Positions 27,021 through 35,617 of a DNA stretch of 64,000 nucleotides are shown here, piece by piece. The position numbers and the translations under genes were made by a program. Below the pieces are notes generated by a model that was not told where the DNA came from, made no database searches, and worked only from the letters and a program-made list of their open reading frames with translations. The DNA comes from Acidovorax sp. A79 (GTDB lineage Bacteria; Pseudomonadota; Gammaproteobacteria; Burkholderiales; Burkholderiaceae_C), in assembly GCF_041154505.1 (NCBI RefSeq), contig NZ_AP028672.1, positions 4,690,501 through 4,754,500 on the forward strand, in the 5' to 3' direction. Every line of letters starts with the position of its first letter. The first letter of the stretch is position 1.

Positions 27021-27641
27021 TCAGTGGGGCACGAACTCCGGCCGGTCATTGTTCTCGGGCTTGAGCGGAGCGGCCACCTTGCCCTCGGCGCGCTCCTTGC
27101 GCCACTGCTCCTTGCGGGCCGTCCACTCGTTGAGCCGCGCATGGGCCACGGTGCTGTCCTTGGCCATCTGCTCCTCGTTGGCCAGCTGGGCCGACAGCTC
27201 CAGGCGGATGCCGTTGGGATCGAAGAAGTAGATGCTGTGGAAGATGTGGTGGTCGGTCACGCCCAGCACCTCGATGCCATGGGCTTCCAGGCGCTTCTTG
27301 GTGTTCTCCAGTTCCTCGACCGTGTTCACGCGGAAGGCGATGTGGTTGACCCACAGGGGCGTGTTGGGCGAGGGCTCGGCCTTCACGTCGTCGCCCAGGT
27401 CGAAGAAGGCGATGAACGAGCCGTCCCGCAGGCGGAAGAAGAAGTGCGTGTAGGGGCAGTACTCGCCCGTGCTGGGCACGTAGTCGCTCTGGATGATGTG
27501 GTAGAGCGGCAGGCCCAGGATGTCTTCGTAGAAGTGGCGCGTCTCTTCCGCGTCGCGGGCCTTGTAGGCGTAGTGGTGCAGCTGCTGGATGGCGGCAGGC
27601 GCGGGCAGGGTGGCCAGATCGGGCGTCGGGGCGGCATTCAT
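27021..27641 (-). CDS. VOC-family (glyoxalase/dioxygenase-like) protein
   Basis: 206-residue vicinal-oxygen-chelate protein. Metal-ligand positions are visible in QLHHYAYKARDAEETRHFYE (His), VNHIAFRVNTVEEL (His) and PNGIRLELSAQ (Glu). The insert GEYCPYTHFFFRLRDGSFIAF and the C-terminal tail rich in charged residues (WTARKEQWRKERAEG) are typical of a fosfomycin-resistance-like or extradiol-dioxygenase-like subgroup. The substrate is unknown. GAGGAG lies eight bases before the ATG at 27641. The gene is divergent from the ABC-F gene across an AT-rich region with a nested hairpin. Confidence 0.85.
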   Translation of the reverse strand: MNAAPTPDLATLPAPAAIQQLHHYAYKARDAEETRHFYEDILGLPLYHIIQSDYVPSTGEYCPYTHFFFRLRDGSFIAFFDLGDDVKAEPSPNTPLWVNHIAFRVNTVEELENTKKRLEAHGIEVLGVTDHHIFHSIYFFDPNGIRLELSAQLANEEQMAKDSTVAHARLNEWTARKEQWRKERAEGKVAAPLKPENNDRPEFVPH

Positions 27642-27712
27642 GCGGTGTCTCCTCAAATGGATGGCTGCAATTCTACTATCCGTAATTGATTTACGTTAAG
27701 TTAATTTTTATG

Positions 27713-27747
27713 TGGGTGATTTGCGGTACATTCCGCAGTCACACCCA
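27713..27747. promoter_or_regulatory. Nested inverted repeat in AT-rich divergent promoter region
   Basis: TGGGTG...TGCGG-TACATT-CCGCA...CACCCA forms a stem of two blocks. It sits in the only markedly AT-rich stretch nearby, between the VOC and ABC-F genes. It could be an operator or a leader hairpin. Confidence 0.4.
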
Positions 27748-27853
27748 TTCGTGCCGAGGTATTACTCCCATGCGCCTTTGAGCCTCTTCAAGCCGTTCCC
27801 CTGCCGCCCTTTGCGGGCCAGGTGGTTGCATGTCTTGTTTGGAGTGCTTTTGC

Positions 27854-29623
27854 ATGGCGACACCTTCACGGGGCGAATCCGCCCATGGCAGCCGCAGCGC
27901 TGCCGCAGCCTCGGCTGCTGATTTCCCATCATCATCTTCTTCTGCTCGTTCATCGCAGGCCCCTGCCGGGCAGGGCAATGCGGCGCCCGGCGCGGGCCAG
28001 GCCGTGCTGCAGTTCGCCGGGGTTGGCTGGAGCCCGCCTGGCGGCCAGGCCCTGTGGGGCCGTCCGCTGACGGTGTCCCTGGGCCCGGGCGTGACGGGCA
28101 TCGTGGGTGCCAACGGTTGCGGCAAGAGCGTCTTCCTGCGGCTCGCGGCGCGCGCGCTGCAGCCCGCCAGCGGCGCCGTTCTGGGCGATCCTTCGCTGCA
28201 TGTGGTGGCGCAGGAGATGGCTGCTGCGCCCGGTGCCACGGTGGCTGACGTCGCAGGGCTGGGGCCGGCGCTGGGCGCCCTGGCGCGGCTGGAGGCGGGC
28301 GAAGGCACGCCCGATGACCTGCTCGTGGCCGATGGGCGGTGGGACCTGCCCGCGCGCTGGCGGCAGGCGCTGCACGCCCTGGGGCTGGGTCACCTGCCGC
28401 CGGCACACGCCGCGCAGCGGCTCAGCGGGGGCGAGCGCATGCGCGTGGCGCTGGCGGGGGCTTTCCTGTCCGATGCCGAGCTGCTGGTGCTCGATGAGCC
28501 CACCAACCACCTTGACCGCGCGGGCCGGCGATGGCTGATGGAATCGCTGGCGCAGTGGCGGGGCGGCGTGCTGGTGGCCAGCCACGACCGCGAATTGCTG
28601 GGCGCGGTGGGCAGCATCGTGGAGCTGTCGCCCGCCGGGCTGCAGCGCTATGGCGGCCACTGGGGGCTGTACCAGGCCCAGCGCCAGGCCGAGGCCGCCG
28701 CCGCCCAGGCCGCGCTGGACCACGCGCGCACCGAGCGCGAGCAGGGCCTGCGGGCGCTGCAGCGCGAGCATGACGCCCAGCAGCGCCGCGCGGCACGCGG
28801 GCGCGCGGAGGGGCGCACCACCAACCAGGCGTCCATCCTGCTCGACCGCCGGAAGAACAGCGCACAGGCCCACGCCGGCCGCGAGCACGAGCGGCAGCAG
28901 CAAGAGCGCCAGCGGCTGAACGAGGCCGTGCGCGAGGCTGCCCTGCGCGTGCCCGCGCAGGCAGCCGCGGCGCTGGTGCTGCCGCAAAGCGCCGTGTCGG
29001 CGGGCAGGCAGGTGCTGGCGTTCGAGCAGGTGCAGGTGCCGCATGCCCCACCGGGCTTGCCTGCGCTGAAGGGCGTGTGGAGTGGCCCCGTGCGCATAGC
29101 GATCACCGGGCCCAATGGGTGTGGCAAGAGCAGCCTGCTGCGGCTGGTCGCGGCGCCGGATGGCGTGCCTGGAGGCGGTGTGCGGCGCGGCGTGCGGGCC
29201 GCCTGGCTGGATCAGCACAACACCGCCGCGCTGCCCCCGCAATGCAGCGTGCTGGATCGGCTGCGGGCACTGGGCTCGCCGCTGCCCGAAGCCGCGCTGC
29301 GCACGCACCTGGCACAACTCGGGCTGGATGCGGACAAGGTGCATCGCCCGGCCGGTGTGCTCAGTGGCGGCGAGCGCATCAAGGCCGCGCTTGCCTGCGC
29401 CCTGTGGTCGTGCGAGCCCGCGCAGATGCTGCTGCTCGACGAGCCCACGAACCACCTGGATGTGGATGCCGTGGACGCCTTGCAGGCCGCGCTGGGGGCC
29501 TTCACGGGCGCGCTGGCCGTGGTGTCGCACGACACCGCCTTCCTGCGCGCGCTGCGGCCGGACGTGGTGTGGGCCTGGCGGCCGCAGGGCTGGGACCTGG
29601 ACGCCTCGCTGGACGCTGCCTGA
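27854..29623 (+). CDS. ABC-F family ATPase
   Basis: Soluble duplicated ATP-binding-cassette protein of 589 residues, without membrane segments. Walker A motifs are GANGCGKS (near 85) and GPNGCGKS (near 418), signatures LSGGERMRVALAGA and LSGGERIKAALACA, and Walker B motifs LLVLDEPTNHLD and MLLLDEPTNHLD. The arm/linker between them is rich in Arg, Glu and Gln. ABC-F proteins act on ribosomes (Uup/Ettα type) or in antibiotic protection. An Ala/Ser-rich 45-residue N-terminal tail is unusual. The ATG at 27854 is preferred for its GGAG site; 27830 is in frame upstream. Confidence 0.92.
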   Translation: MATPSRGESAHGSRSAAAASAADFPSSSSSARSSQAPAGQGNAAPGAGQAVLQFAGVGWSPPGGQALWGRPLTVSLGPGVTGIVGANGCGKSVFLRLAARALQPASGAVLGDPSLHVVAQEMAAAPGATVADVAGLGPALGALARLEAGEGTPDDLLVADGRWDLPARWRQALHALGLGHLPPAHAAQRLSGGERMRVALAGAFLSDAELLVLDEPTNHLDRAGRRWLMESLAQWRGGVLVASHDRELLGAVGSIVELSPAGLQRYGGHWGLYQAQRQAEAAAAQAALDHARTEREQGLRALQREHDAQQRRAARGRAEGRTTNQASILLDRRKNSAQAHAGREHERQQQERQRLNEAVREAALRVPAQAAAALVLPQSAVSAGRQVLAFEQVQVPHAPPGLPALKGVWSGPVRIAITGPNGCGKSSLLRLVAAPDGVPGGGVRRGVRAAWLDQHNTAALPPQCSVLDRLRALGSPLPEAALRTHLAQLGLDADKVHRPAGVLSGGERIKAALACALWSCEPAQMLLLDEPTNHLDVDAVDALQAALGAFTGALAVVSHDTAFLRALRPDVVWAWRPQGWDLDASLDAA

Positions 29624-29748
29624 CGCGGAAGGGGGCCTGGTGGGGCCGCGCCAAGGAAAAAGCCACCCGCTGCGCGGGCGCGGCGGGTGGCCTGTGGGCA
29701 CGGCGTGGACGCCGCCCTGCGCGCTGGCGCGTGGCCAGCGTGGCTGGA

Positions 29749-30327
29749 TTACTGCTTCACGGCTTCGATCTGCACCACCAGGCGCACGTTCTTGGGGAAG
29801 CCCCACTCCACGCCGTAGTTCATGCCCCACTGGGTGCGGTCGATCGTGGCCTCGAAGTCGCCACCGCACACTTCGCGCTTGAGCATGGGGCTGTCATAGC
29901 AGTTGAACTGCGTGGCCTTGAGCGTGACGGGCGCGGTCTTGCCCAGCAGCGTGAGCTGGCCGGCCACTTCGCTGACCTTGTCGCCGTTGAAGCTGAACTT
30001 GTCGGACACGAACTTGATGGTGGGGTGCTTGGCGGCATCGAACAGGTCGGCGCTTTGCAGGTGCTTGTCGAACGGGGGCGTGCCCGAGTTCACCGAGGTG
30101 GTGTCGATGGTGATGTCCACCTTGCCGGACTTGGCCGCGCGGTCGAACTCCACGGTGCCTTGCTTCTTGTCGAAGCGGGCGCGGTTCGTGGTCGTGCCGA
30201 AGTGGCCGATCTCGAACGTCACGAAGGTGTGCGTGGGGTCGATGGCGTAGTTGGCGGCCTGCGCGGCGCCGGCGGTCATTGCGGTGGCAGCGGCCACGGC
30301 GAGCAGGGAGAACAGGGACTTGCGCAT
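29749..30327 (-). CDS. YceI-family periplasmic lipocalin-like protein (copy 2)
   Basis: 192-residue exported protein with a clear signal peptide (KSLFSLLAVAAATAMTAGAA). YceI features are YAIDPTHTFVTFEIGHFG, the RFDKKQGTVEFD segment and the final DRTQWGMNYG. YceI proteins bind polyprenoid chains such as isoprenoid quinones. It is the last gene of a same-strand cluster with another YceI and a cytochrome b561, resembling yceJI of E. coli with a second yceI. CAGGAG precedes the ATG at 30327. The YceI pair has the same length but diverges widely in sequence. Confidence 0.92.
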   Translation of the reverse strand: MRKSLFSLLAVAAATAMTAGAAQAANYAIDPTHTFVTFEIGHFGTTTNRARFDKKQGTVEFDRAAKSGKVDITIDTTSVNSGTPPFDKHLQSADLFDAAKHPTIKFVSDKFSFNGDKVSEVAGQLTLLGKTAPVTLKATQFNCYDSPMLKREVCGGDFEATIDRTQWGMNYGVEWGFPKNVRLVVQIEAVKQ

Positions 30328-30470
30328 GGGTAAATACTCCTGGAGCAGTGGTGGAAAGAAAAGGAAGGAAAAAAGGAAAGAAATCAGCGATTCAATGCAG
30401 TGCGACGCGGGGATCGGGCACGTTCAAGCCAGCGCTCCCGCACAAGGGCCGCGTCGCTGCGCCGGGAGCG

Positions 30471-30533
30471 TCCCTCTCCCGCGTTGCGTAGCAATGCGAG
30501 AGAGGGGAAGGCGCGAAGCGACTCCGGGGGAGC
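30471..30533 (-). repeat. Family B gene-end repeat, copy 2
   Basis: Carries TCCCTCTCCCGCG...CGAGAGAGGGGAAGGCGCG, then AAGCGACTCCGGGGGAGC, six bases after the stop of the neighbouring YceI gene on the minus strand. It can fold as a CCCTCTC/GAGAGGG hairpin. Confidence 0.85.
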
Positions 30534-30538
30534 TTCAT

Positions 30539-31117
30539 TCAAATCTTGCCCACGCCGGTGAGCGCGAGCTTGAATTTCACGGTCACGTCGTCGGCCACCA
30601 TCGAGGTGTCGGCCCACTCGTTCTCACCGATCTTGAACGCCAGGCGCTTGATGGGCAGCGTGCCTGTGGCGGTGGTGCTGGCCCCGCTTTGGGTCAGCGT
30701 GACGGGCACCACCACGTTCTGCGCCGTGCCCTTGATGGTGAGCTTGCCCGCCACCTCGAACTTGCCGCCACCCAGCGCCTTGATGGCGGTGGATTCGAAC
30801 TGCGCCTGCGGGAACTTCCCCACGTTGAACCACGTGGGCTTGGGCAGCTCGGCATCGGTCTCGCGCGATCCGAGCGTGGCGCTGCCGGTATCGACCGTGA
30901 ACGCGATCTTGCTGGTGGCCGGCTTGGCCGGGTCGAACGCCACCTGGGCGCTGAACTTCTTGAAGTGGCCGTCCAGCGGCACGCCCATCTGGCGGGCGGT
31001 GAACTGCACTTCGCTTTGGGCGGGCACCAGTTGTTGCTGGGCCAGGGCGGCCTGGGCGCCCACGGCCAGGGCGGCGCCCAGCACGATGTGGGACAGGGTG
31101 GAAGAAGACAGATTCAT
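30539..31117 (-). CDS. YceI-family periplasmic lipocalin-like protein (copy 1)
   Basis: 192-residue exported protein with signal peptide MNLSSSTLSHIVLGAALAVG and cleavage after AQAALA. The body has the YceI pattern, including QSEVQFTARQMGVPLDGHFK, then VAFDPAKPATSKIAFTVD and GTLPIKRLAFKIGENEW. It differs from copy 2 in most positions, so the duplication is old or the second copy came from elsewhere. The ATG at 31117 has GGAG upstream. Its place between a cytochrome b561 and the other YceI suggests shared transcription, interrupted by family B repeats in both gaps. Confidence 0.9.
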   Translation of the reverse strand: MNLSSSTLSHIVLGAALAVGAQAALAQQQLVPAQSEVQFTARQMGVPLDGHFKKFSAQVAFDPAKPATSKIAFTVDTGSATLGSRETDAELPKPTWFNVGKFPQAQFESTAIKALGGGKFEVAGKLTIKGTAQNVVVPVTLTQSGASTTATGTLPIKRLAFKIGENEWADTSMVADDVTVKFKLALTGVGKI

Positions 31118-31230
31118 TCGAAAACTCCGTTCAAAAGACAGAAAAGAGAAGGTGGGGCGGTCGGCTGGTGTAAGACAGGGGCGCGCATCCGCCAGTGCGC
31201 CCGTGGAGCCGGCTCTGCCGGGCCTGCGGG

Positions 31231-31282
31231 TGCGGTCCCCTCCCGCCGAACAGGGAGACGGCGCGAAGCGGCTCGGGGCCCG
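31231..31282 (-). repeat. Family B gene-end repeat, copy 3 (shortened)
   Basis: GGTCCCCTCCCGCCGAACAG, then GGAGACGGCGCGAAGCGGCT and CGGGGCCC end two bases after the stop of the cytochrome b561 gene. The right arm is shortened relative to other copies. Confidence 0.7.
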
Positions 31283-31284
31283 CC

Positions 31285-31866
31285 TCATCCACCAGGCAGC
31301 ATGCGGGCGAGCAGGCCGTCGCGGTCCACGATCTGGTGCTTGAGCGCGCCCGCGATGTGCAGCACCACGAGGCCCGCCATTGCAAATGCGGTGTACTGGT
31401 GCCAGGGCTTGATGGCCTCGGCCAGCTCCTTGCTCACGGGCACGAAGTCGGGCAGCTGCCACAGGCCCAGGAACACGATGGGGAAACCGGCGGCCGAGCT
31501 GTAGGCCCAGCCGATCAGCGGCACGGCGAAGAACAGCGCATAGAGCAGCCCGTGCGTGGCGTGGTGCGCCAGCTTCTGCCAGCCGGGCATGGCCTGCTCG
31601 ATCGCTGGCGGCAGTGCGGGGGGGCGGTGCGTGGCGCGCCACAGCAGGCGCAGCACCGACAGCACGAGGAGGGTGACACCCGCCCACTTGTGCCAGTTGT
31701 AGAGCTTGAGCCGCTGCGGCGAGAACGGCAGGCCCGTCATGTAGATGCCCACGCCAAACAGGCCGATCAGCGCCAGGCCCAGCACCCAGTGCAAAAGCAT
31801 GGCGGTGCGCGTGTAGCGGCGGGGCGTTGCGGCGGCCGGGAAGGCGGTGGTGGCAGGGGCAGTCAT
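31285..31866 (-). CDS. Cytochrome b561-family protein (YceJ/CybB-like)
   Basis: 193-residue inner-membrane dihaem cytochrome with four helices. Haem-ligating His residues fit TAMLLHWVLGLALIGLF (first), YNWHKWAGVTLLVLSVLRL (second), KLAHHATHGLLYALFF (third) and PWHQYTAFAMAGLVVLHIAG (fourth). These proteins transfer electrons to or from quinones. The pairing with YceI matches E. coli yceJ-yceI. The ATG at 31866 is preferred: the longer frame would add a leader without similarity. It is the first gene of the cluster. Confidence 0.92.
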   Translation of the reverse strand: MTAPATTAFPAAATPRRYTRTAMLLHWVLGLALIGLFGVGIYMTGLPFSPQRLKLYNWHKWAGVTLLVLSVLRLLWRATHRPPALPPAIEQAMPGWQKLAHHATHGLLYALFFAVPLIGWAYSSAAGFPIVFLGLWQLPDFVPVSKELAEAIKPWHQYTAFAMAGLVVLHIAGALKHQIVDRDGLLARMLPGG

Positions 31867-32226
31867 CTGGGAGCAAAAAGCAAAGCGGGTGGTCAGGTGG
31901 AGGCGCCGGGCCAGCGCCTCTCGGCCAAGGCTGACATTCGTCAAGCAATGGGGCAGTGTAGAAAGCCGTCACCGCATTCGGTTTCAGGCAGATTGATGCT
32001 TCAATTCAAAAAAAATGAATTGAGAGGGCCTGAGCGCTCAAAGTTCCCCAATGCTGTGCGGCTTGTGCATGGCCCGGGGCGGGGGAGGGCCCTGGGCATG
32101 GGGAATGCCCCATCAGGGTGCATGCCGAGGGACTGAAATCGCCGCGGGGCGCGTGGTGGCGGTTACCGCAAGCGCGCACGGCGCGGTGCGGCGGCCTGCC
32201 TTGAGAAAAGGGAGAGGCCGGGGCGC
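31867..32226. other. Intergenic region between cytochrome b561 and hemY genes
   Basis: About 360 bases with no gene. It contains an AT-rich hairpin (TCAATTCA-N7-TGAATTGA, 32001-32023), about 135 bases upstream of the cytochrome gene, and a GGGCAT/ATGCCC hairpin at 32094-32110. The first is a possible operator, the second a possible part of the hemY 3' region. Nothing else is seen. Confidence 0.45.
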
Positions 32227-33504
32227 TTACTGGCCGAGCGCGGCCTTCTTCCAGGCCTCGGCGGCAGCGGCCTCGTCCCCGCGCTTTTCGGCCAGTTCCG
32301 CCAGATGGCGCCAGGCGCTCGCCCGCAGGCTGGTGTCGGCGAGCTGCTGCGCCGCCTGGGTGAGCAGCTGCTGGGACTTGCCCCACAGCTGGCGCTTGAG
32401 GCAGGCCATGCCCGCCAGGTACTGCAGGCGCGCATCGCGCGGGTTGGCCTGGTGCGCGGATTCGATGCGGGCCAGCCAGGGCGCGTCCAGTGCGTCCAGC
32501 CCGGCTTCGAGCGCGCGTACCAGCTTCAGCGCATGGTGCTCGGCCAGTGCGTCGGGGAGGTCCACCATGCGTTCCCACACCGGCAGCAGCCAGGCGCGCA
32601 CCTGGGTGGCATCGCCGCCCAGGGCGGCCAGCCGCTGGGCGGCATGGATGGCGAGTTCGGGCATGTTGCGCTCGGAGGACTCCAGCGACATCCAGATCTG
32701 CTGGAGCTGCGCGGTGTCGTGCGCGCTGTTGATGAGCTCGGTGGCCAGGCCGCGCACGATGCTCTGGGCCGCGGCGGGCGAGAACGCGCGGTGCTTGCCC
32801 AGCAGGCGCGCGGTATCGAGCGCCTCCTGCGTCTGCCGTGCCAGCCGGGTCGCCTTGAGCTTGATGCGCAGCGACAGCGTGCGCCGCGCCGCGCCCTGGG
32901 GCAGGGCGGCCAGGCGGTCGAGCGCCGCGCCCGCATCGCGGTCGTCCAGCGACCAGCGGGCCGCGCGCATCTGCGTGCCTTCGCGCATTTCCTGCTCGCT
33001 CACGGTGCCGCGTGCGGGGGCTTCCTGAAGCGCGTCCTGCAGGTGGCTCTCGCGCGTGGCGCTGTCCTGCAGCGCGTGCGAGGCCTCGGCCGCGATCATG
33101 TGGGCCAGGGCGCGCAGCTGGCGGCCGTGGGGCACGGCCTCGCCGGCGGCGCCCAGCGCATGTTCCTGCGACAGCGCGGCCACCGCCGCCTTGCGCGAGC
33201 GGATGAAGCGCCCGCCGAGCATGTGGGTCAGCGCATCGAGCAAGGCCGCGTGCATGGCGCGCTCCTTTTGCTGCACGCGCCAGCGGCGGGCCTGGTGGGG
33301 CAGCTCCAGCAGGGCGGCCAGCGCGCGCAGCGCCGCGTACACGGTGACGAAACCGCCCACCAGCAACAGCACCACCATGTTCAGCGACAGGTCGATGCGG
33401 TAGGGCGGCCAGTACAGGGTGACGGTGCCCTGGTTGTTGCCCGCGAACAGCGCGGCGGCCACGGCCACGCCAAACAATGCCAAAAGCCAAAGTGCTGCGC
33501 GCAT
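32227..33504 (-). CDS. hemY: HemY protein (TPR, haem biosynthesis-associated)
   Basis: 425-residue inner-membrane protein. Two N-terminal helices (AALWLLALFGVAVAAALFAG and LNMVVLLLVGGFVTVYAALR) anchor a long TPR-rich cytoplasmic part, including the LRASAWRHLAELAEKRGD repeat near the end. HemY of proteobacteria is encoded at the end of the hemCDXY operon and takes part in haem or porphyrin handling; it is not the oxygen-dependent protoporphyrinogen oxidase of the same name in Gram-positives. About 160 bases and a family B repeat separate it from hemX. Confidence 0.93.
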   Translation of the reverse strand: MRAALWLLALFGVAVAAALFAGNNQGTVTLYWPPYRIDLSLNMVVLLLVGGFVTVYAALRALAALLELPHQARRWRVQQKERAMHAALLDALTHMLGGRFIRSRKAAVAALSQEHALGAAGEAVPHGRQLRALAHMIAAEASHALQDSATRESHLQDALQEAPARGTVSEQEMREGTQMRAARWSLDDRDAGAALDRLAALPQGAARRTLSLRIKLKATRLARQTQEALDTARLLGKHRAFSPAAAQSIVRGLATELINSAHDTAQLQQIWMSLESSERNMPELAIHAAQRLAALGGDATQVRAWLLPVWERMVDLPDALAEHHALKLVRALEAGLDALDAPWLARIESAHQANPRDARLQYLAGMACLKRQLWGKSQQLLTQAAQQLADTSLRASAWRHLAELAEKRGDEAAAAEAWKKAALGQ

Positions 33505-33598
33505 GTCGTCAGTCCGTTATTCCACCGCGCAAGGCGGCGCCCGCAGCCCGTGGCACGGGCGCGGTCCAGGCGAGCGCCACCGTGGAACTGGCTGTGCC

Positions 33599-33661
33599 AG
33601 GCCACCGGTGGCGTCCCCCTCCCGCAGGAGAGGGGGAAGGCGCGAAGCGACTCAGGGGGTG
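33599..33661 (-). repeat. Family B gene-end repeat, copy 4 (best conserved)
   Basis: AGGCCACCGGTGGCGTCCCC, CTCCCGCAGGAGAGGGGGAA and GGCGCGAAGCGACTCAGGGG follow six bases after the hemX stop on the minus strand. This is the cleanest copy; the CCCCCTCCC/GGAGAGGGGG arms form a strong hairpin. Confidence 0.88.
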
Positions 33662-33667
33662 ATTCAT

Positions 33668-34801
33668 TTACCTTCCCGCTGCGGCAGTGGCCAGCGCGGA
33701 CAGGGTTTCGTCCAGGCGCGGCTGCTCGGCCGCCTTCATGCTGGCCTGGGCCGTCTGCAGCGTGCTGGCCGCGTTCTGCGTGCGCCGCGAGGCCGGGTCG
33801 AAGTACTTGTTCAGCGCCACGGTGGCGGCGGCCAGGTCGGCCCGGGCCGAGTCGAACTGGCGCGCGAGAACGCCCAGGCGGGCGTTGAGCAGCTTGAGCT
33901 TGAGGTTCTCGCGCAGGAAGAAGGTCTGTTCGGGCGCCAGAAGGATCGCCTCGGGCTGGTCGATGCGGCTCACCCGCACCAGCCCCCGGGCCTCGTCGCG
34001 CACCACTTCCCAGCTGCGCTGCAGCGCGGCCTGCCACCAGGCCATGCCGCCGGTGGAGGCCGGCGTGCCGCCCGGCGCCGGGGGCGCGGCCGACAGGCGC
34101 CGCGTGGCGGCGGCCTGGGCCACCGCATTGAGCACGGGCAGCTCGTCCACCTGGCGCACCAGGTCGTCCAGGCGGGCCAGCAGGCCGGCGGTGTCGGTGA
34201 CGGTGGCGCGGGTCAGGCGGTCCAGGTCGCGGCCGATGGCGCGCTGCACGGGCGCCAGCCGGGGCTGGGCGGCGCGCTCGATGCGCAGGTTGGCGCTTTT
34301 CAGCGCGGCCACCAGCGGCTCCAGGCTACCGGTGAGCTGCGCCTGCTGCTGCGCGAGGCGGATGGCGGATTCGATGTCCACCACCAGGTTCTCGTCGCGC
34401 GAGCGCGACAGGCTCTGCATGAGTTCTTCGAGCTGGCTGCGCTGCAGCGCCACCTCGCTCACCCGCGCCTCGGCCACCGACAGGCGGGCGGCGGTCTCGC
34501 GCACCAGCTCTTCGGCCTGGCGGGCCATGGTGCGGGCCTCGATCGCCTGCGCACCCGAGTCCGCAGACTGCCGGGCGAGCTGCTCCTGGATGGAGCTGAG
34601 TTTTTGCCACAGCAGGCCGCTGCTGACCAGTGCCGCCGCCGCCACGGTGCCCAGCAGCAGCGTCACGGCGCCGCCCCGGCCGGGAGCGGGTGTCGGAGCG
34701 GCGTGCGAAGGCGCGGGGCCCGCTGCGGGTGCGCCCACGGGCGCCGCCACGGGGGCTGCGGCGGGTGCAGGGGGCAGATCGTTGGGGGGCACGGAACTCA
34801 T
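33668..34801 (-). CDS. hemX: HemX-like protein (annotated as uroporphyrinogen-III C-methyltransferase family)
   Basis: 377-residue single-pass membrane protein. An N-terminal Pro/Ala-rich tail of about 45 residues precedes one helix (GGAVTLLLGTVAAAALVSSG), a coiled coil (QKLSSIQEQLARQSADSGAQ) and a helical periplasmic domain ending in FDPASRRTQNAAS. HemX is a regulatory or scaffold protein in the haem pathway; despite its family name there is no methyltransferase fold visible. It overlaps hemD by four bases (ATGA), which shows translational coupling, and lies upstream of hemY. Confidence 0.9.
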   Translation of the reverse strand: MSSVPPNDLPPAPAAAPVAAPVGAPAAGPAPSHAAPTPAPGRGGAVTLLLGTVAAAALVSSGLLWQKLSSIQEQLARQSADSGAQAIEARTMARQAEELVRETAARLSVAEARVSEVALQRSQLEELMQSLSRSRDENLVVDIESAIRLAQQQAQLTGSLEPLVAALKSANLRIERAAQPRLAPVQRAIGRDLDRLTRATVTDTAGLLARLDDLVRQVDELPVLNAVAQAAATRRLSAAPPAPGGTPASTGGMAWWQAALQRSWEVVRDEARGLVRVSRIDQPEAILLAPEQTFFLRENLKLKLLNARLGVLARQFDSARADLAAATVALNKYFDPASRRTQNAASTLQTAQASMKAAEQPRLDETLSALATAAAGR

Positions 34802-35610
34802 GCCGCCGATTCTATCGAGGCCACCAAGTCTTCCAGGGCCGGACGGCATTCCCGCACGGCGCCAAAGCCCGCCGCCCGGGCCGCTTCGGCGATGCGCGGG
34901 TGCGTGGCCAGCGCCCGCGCGGCGCCCCAGGGCTGGCCGGGCAGGGCCTCGGCCAGGTGGGCCACGGCTTCGGAACTGCTCAGCAGCCAGAGGGAACCAT
35001 CGTGCGCCGCCTGTTGCGCCAGCGCCACCTCGTGCGCTGAAAAGCGGGGCGCGCCGCGTTGGTAGGCCACCACAAACTCCACTGTGCCGCCCGCTGCCTC
35101 GATCTGGCGGGCCAGCCAGTCGCGGCCGCTGCCCTGGGCGGATTCAGGCACGCTGCCGGATCTTCCGCGCACGATCAGCACACGGTCGCCGGGCCGTACC
35201 TGCTCGGCCACCTGCTGCCACAGCGCTTCCGAGTCGAACTGCGGCGCATCGGGCGCCGGACCGTCGATGCAGGCCGAGGGCACGCCGGCCTGCTCCAGTG
35301 CGCGTGCCGTGCCGGGGCCGGGTGACCATGCTCTTGTTTTGATAGCTGCCAGCGCTTGTCCATCCAGCGCTGGAGGCCTACTGGATCCAAAAAAATGGGC
35401 CACGGCATTGCCACTGACAAACATCAGGGCGCGGTACTGCGCAAGGTGGGCCCTGGCCCGGGCGAGCGCCTGCTGCGCAGCGGGGTCGCGGCAGGGGCCG
35501 ATGGCGATGAGCGGCAGTGCCACGGCGCCGATGCCGTGCGCGCCCAGCATCTCCACCCAGTGCGCGGCCTCGCGGGCGGGCCGCGTGACGATCACCCGGG
35601 GCGAGGGCAT
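34798..35610 (-). CDS. hemD: Uroporphyrinogen-III synthase, with in-frame repeat insertion
   Basis: 270-residue enzyme that closes hydroxymethylbilane to uroporphyrinogen III. Features are [19 protein letters not shown] at the start, [12 protein letters not shown], then [13 protein letters not shown] and the second-domain [19 protein letters not shown]. Between [13 protein letters not shown] and [12 protein letters not shown], about 20 residues ([19 protein letters not shown]) are encoded by a family A repeat, in frame and with rare A/T-ending codons. Other HemD proteins have a shorter loop here. The ATG at 35610 follows hemC by seven bases. Confidence 0.93.
   Translation of the reverse strand: MPSPRVIVTRPAREAAHWVEMLGAHGIGAVALPLIAIGPCRDPAAQQALARARAHLAQYRALMFVSGNAVAHFFGSSRPPALDGQALAAIKTRAWSPGPGTARALEQAGVPSACIDGPAPDAPQFDSEALWQQVAEQVRPGDRVLIVRGRSGSVPESAQGSGRDWLARQIEAAGGTVEFVVAYQRGAPRFSAHEVALAQQAAHDGSLWLLSSSEAVAHLAEALPGQPWGAARALATHPRIAEAARAAGFGAVRECRPALEDLVASIESAA
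35333..35395. repeat. Family A short repeat, copy 6, inside hemD
   Basis: TTGTTTTGATAGCTGCCAGC, GCTTGTCCATCCAGCGCTGG and AGGCCTACTGGATCCAAAAA lie within the hemD coding region without breaking the frame. Sequence and symmetry match the intergenic copies, especially that at 49418. Confidence 0.88.
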
Positions 35611-35617
35611 GGGCGCC

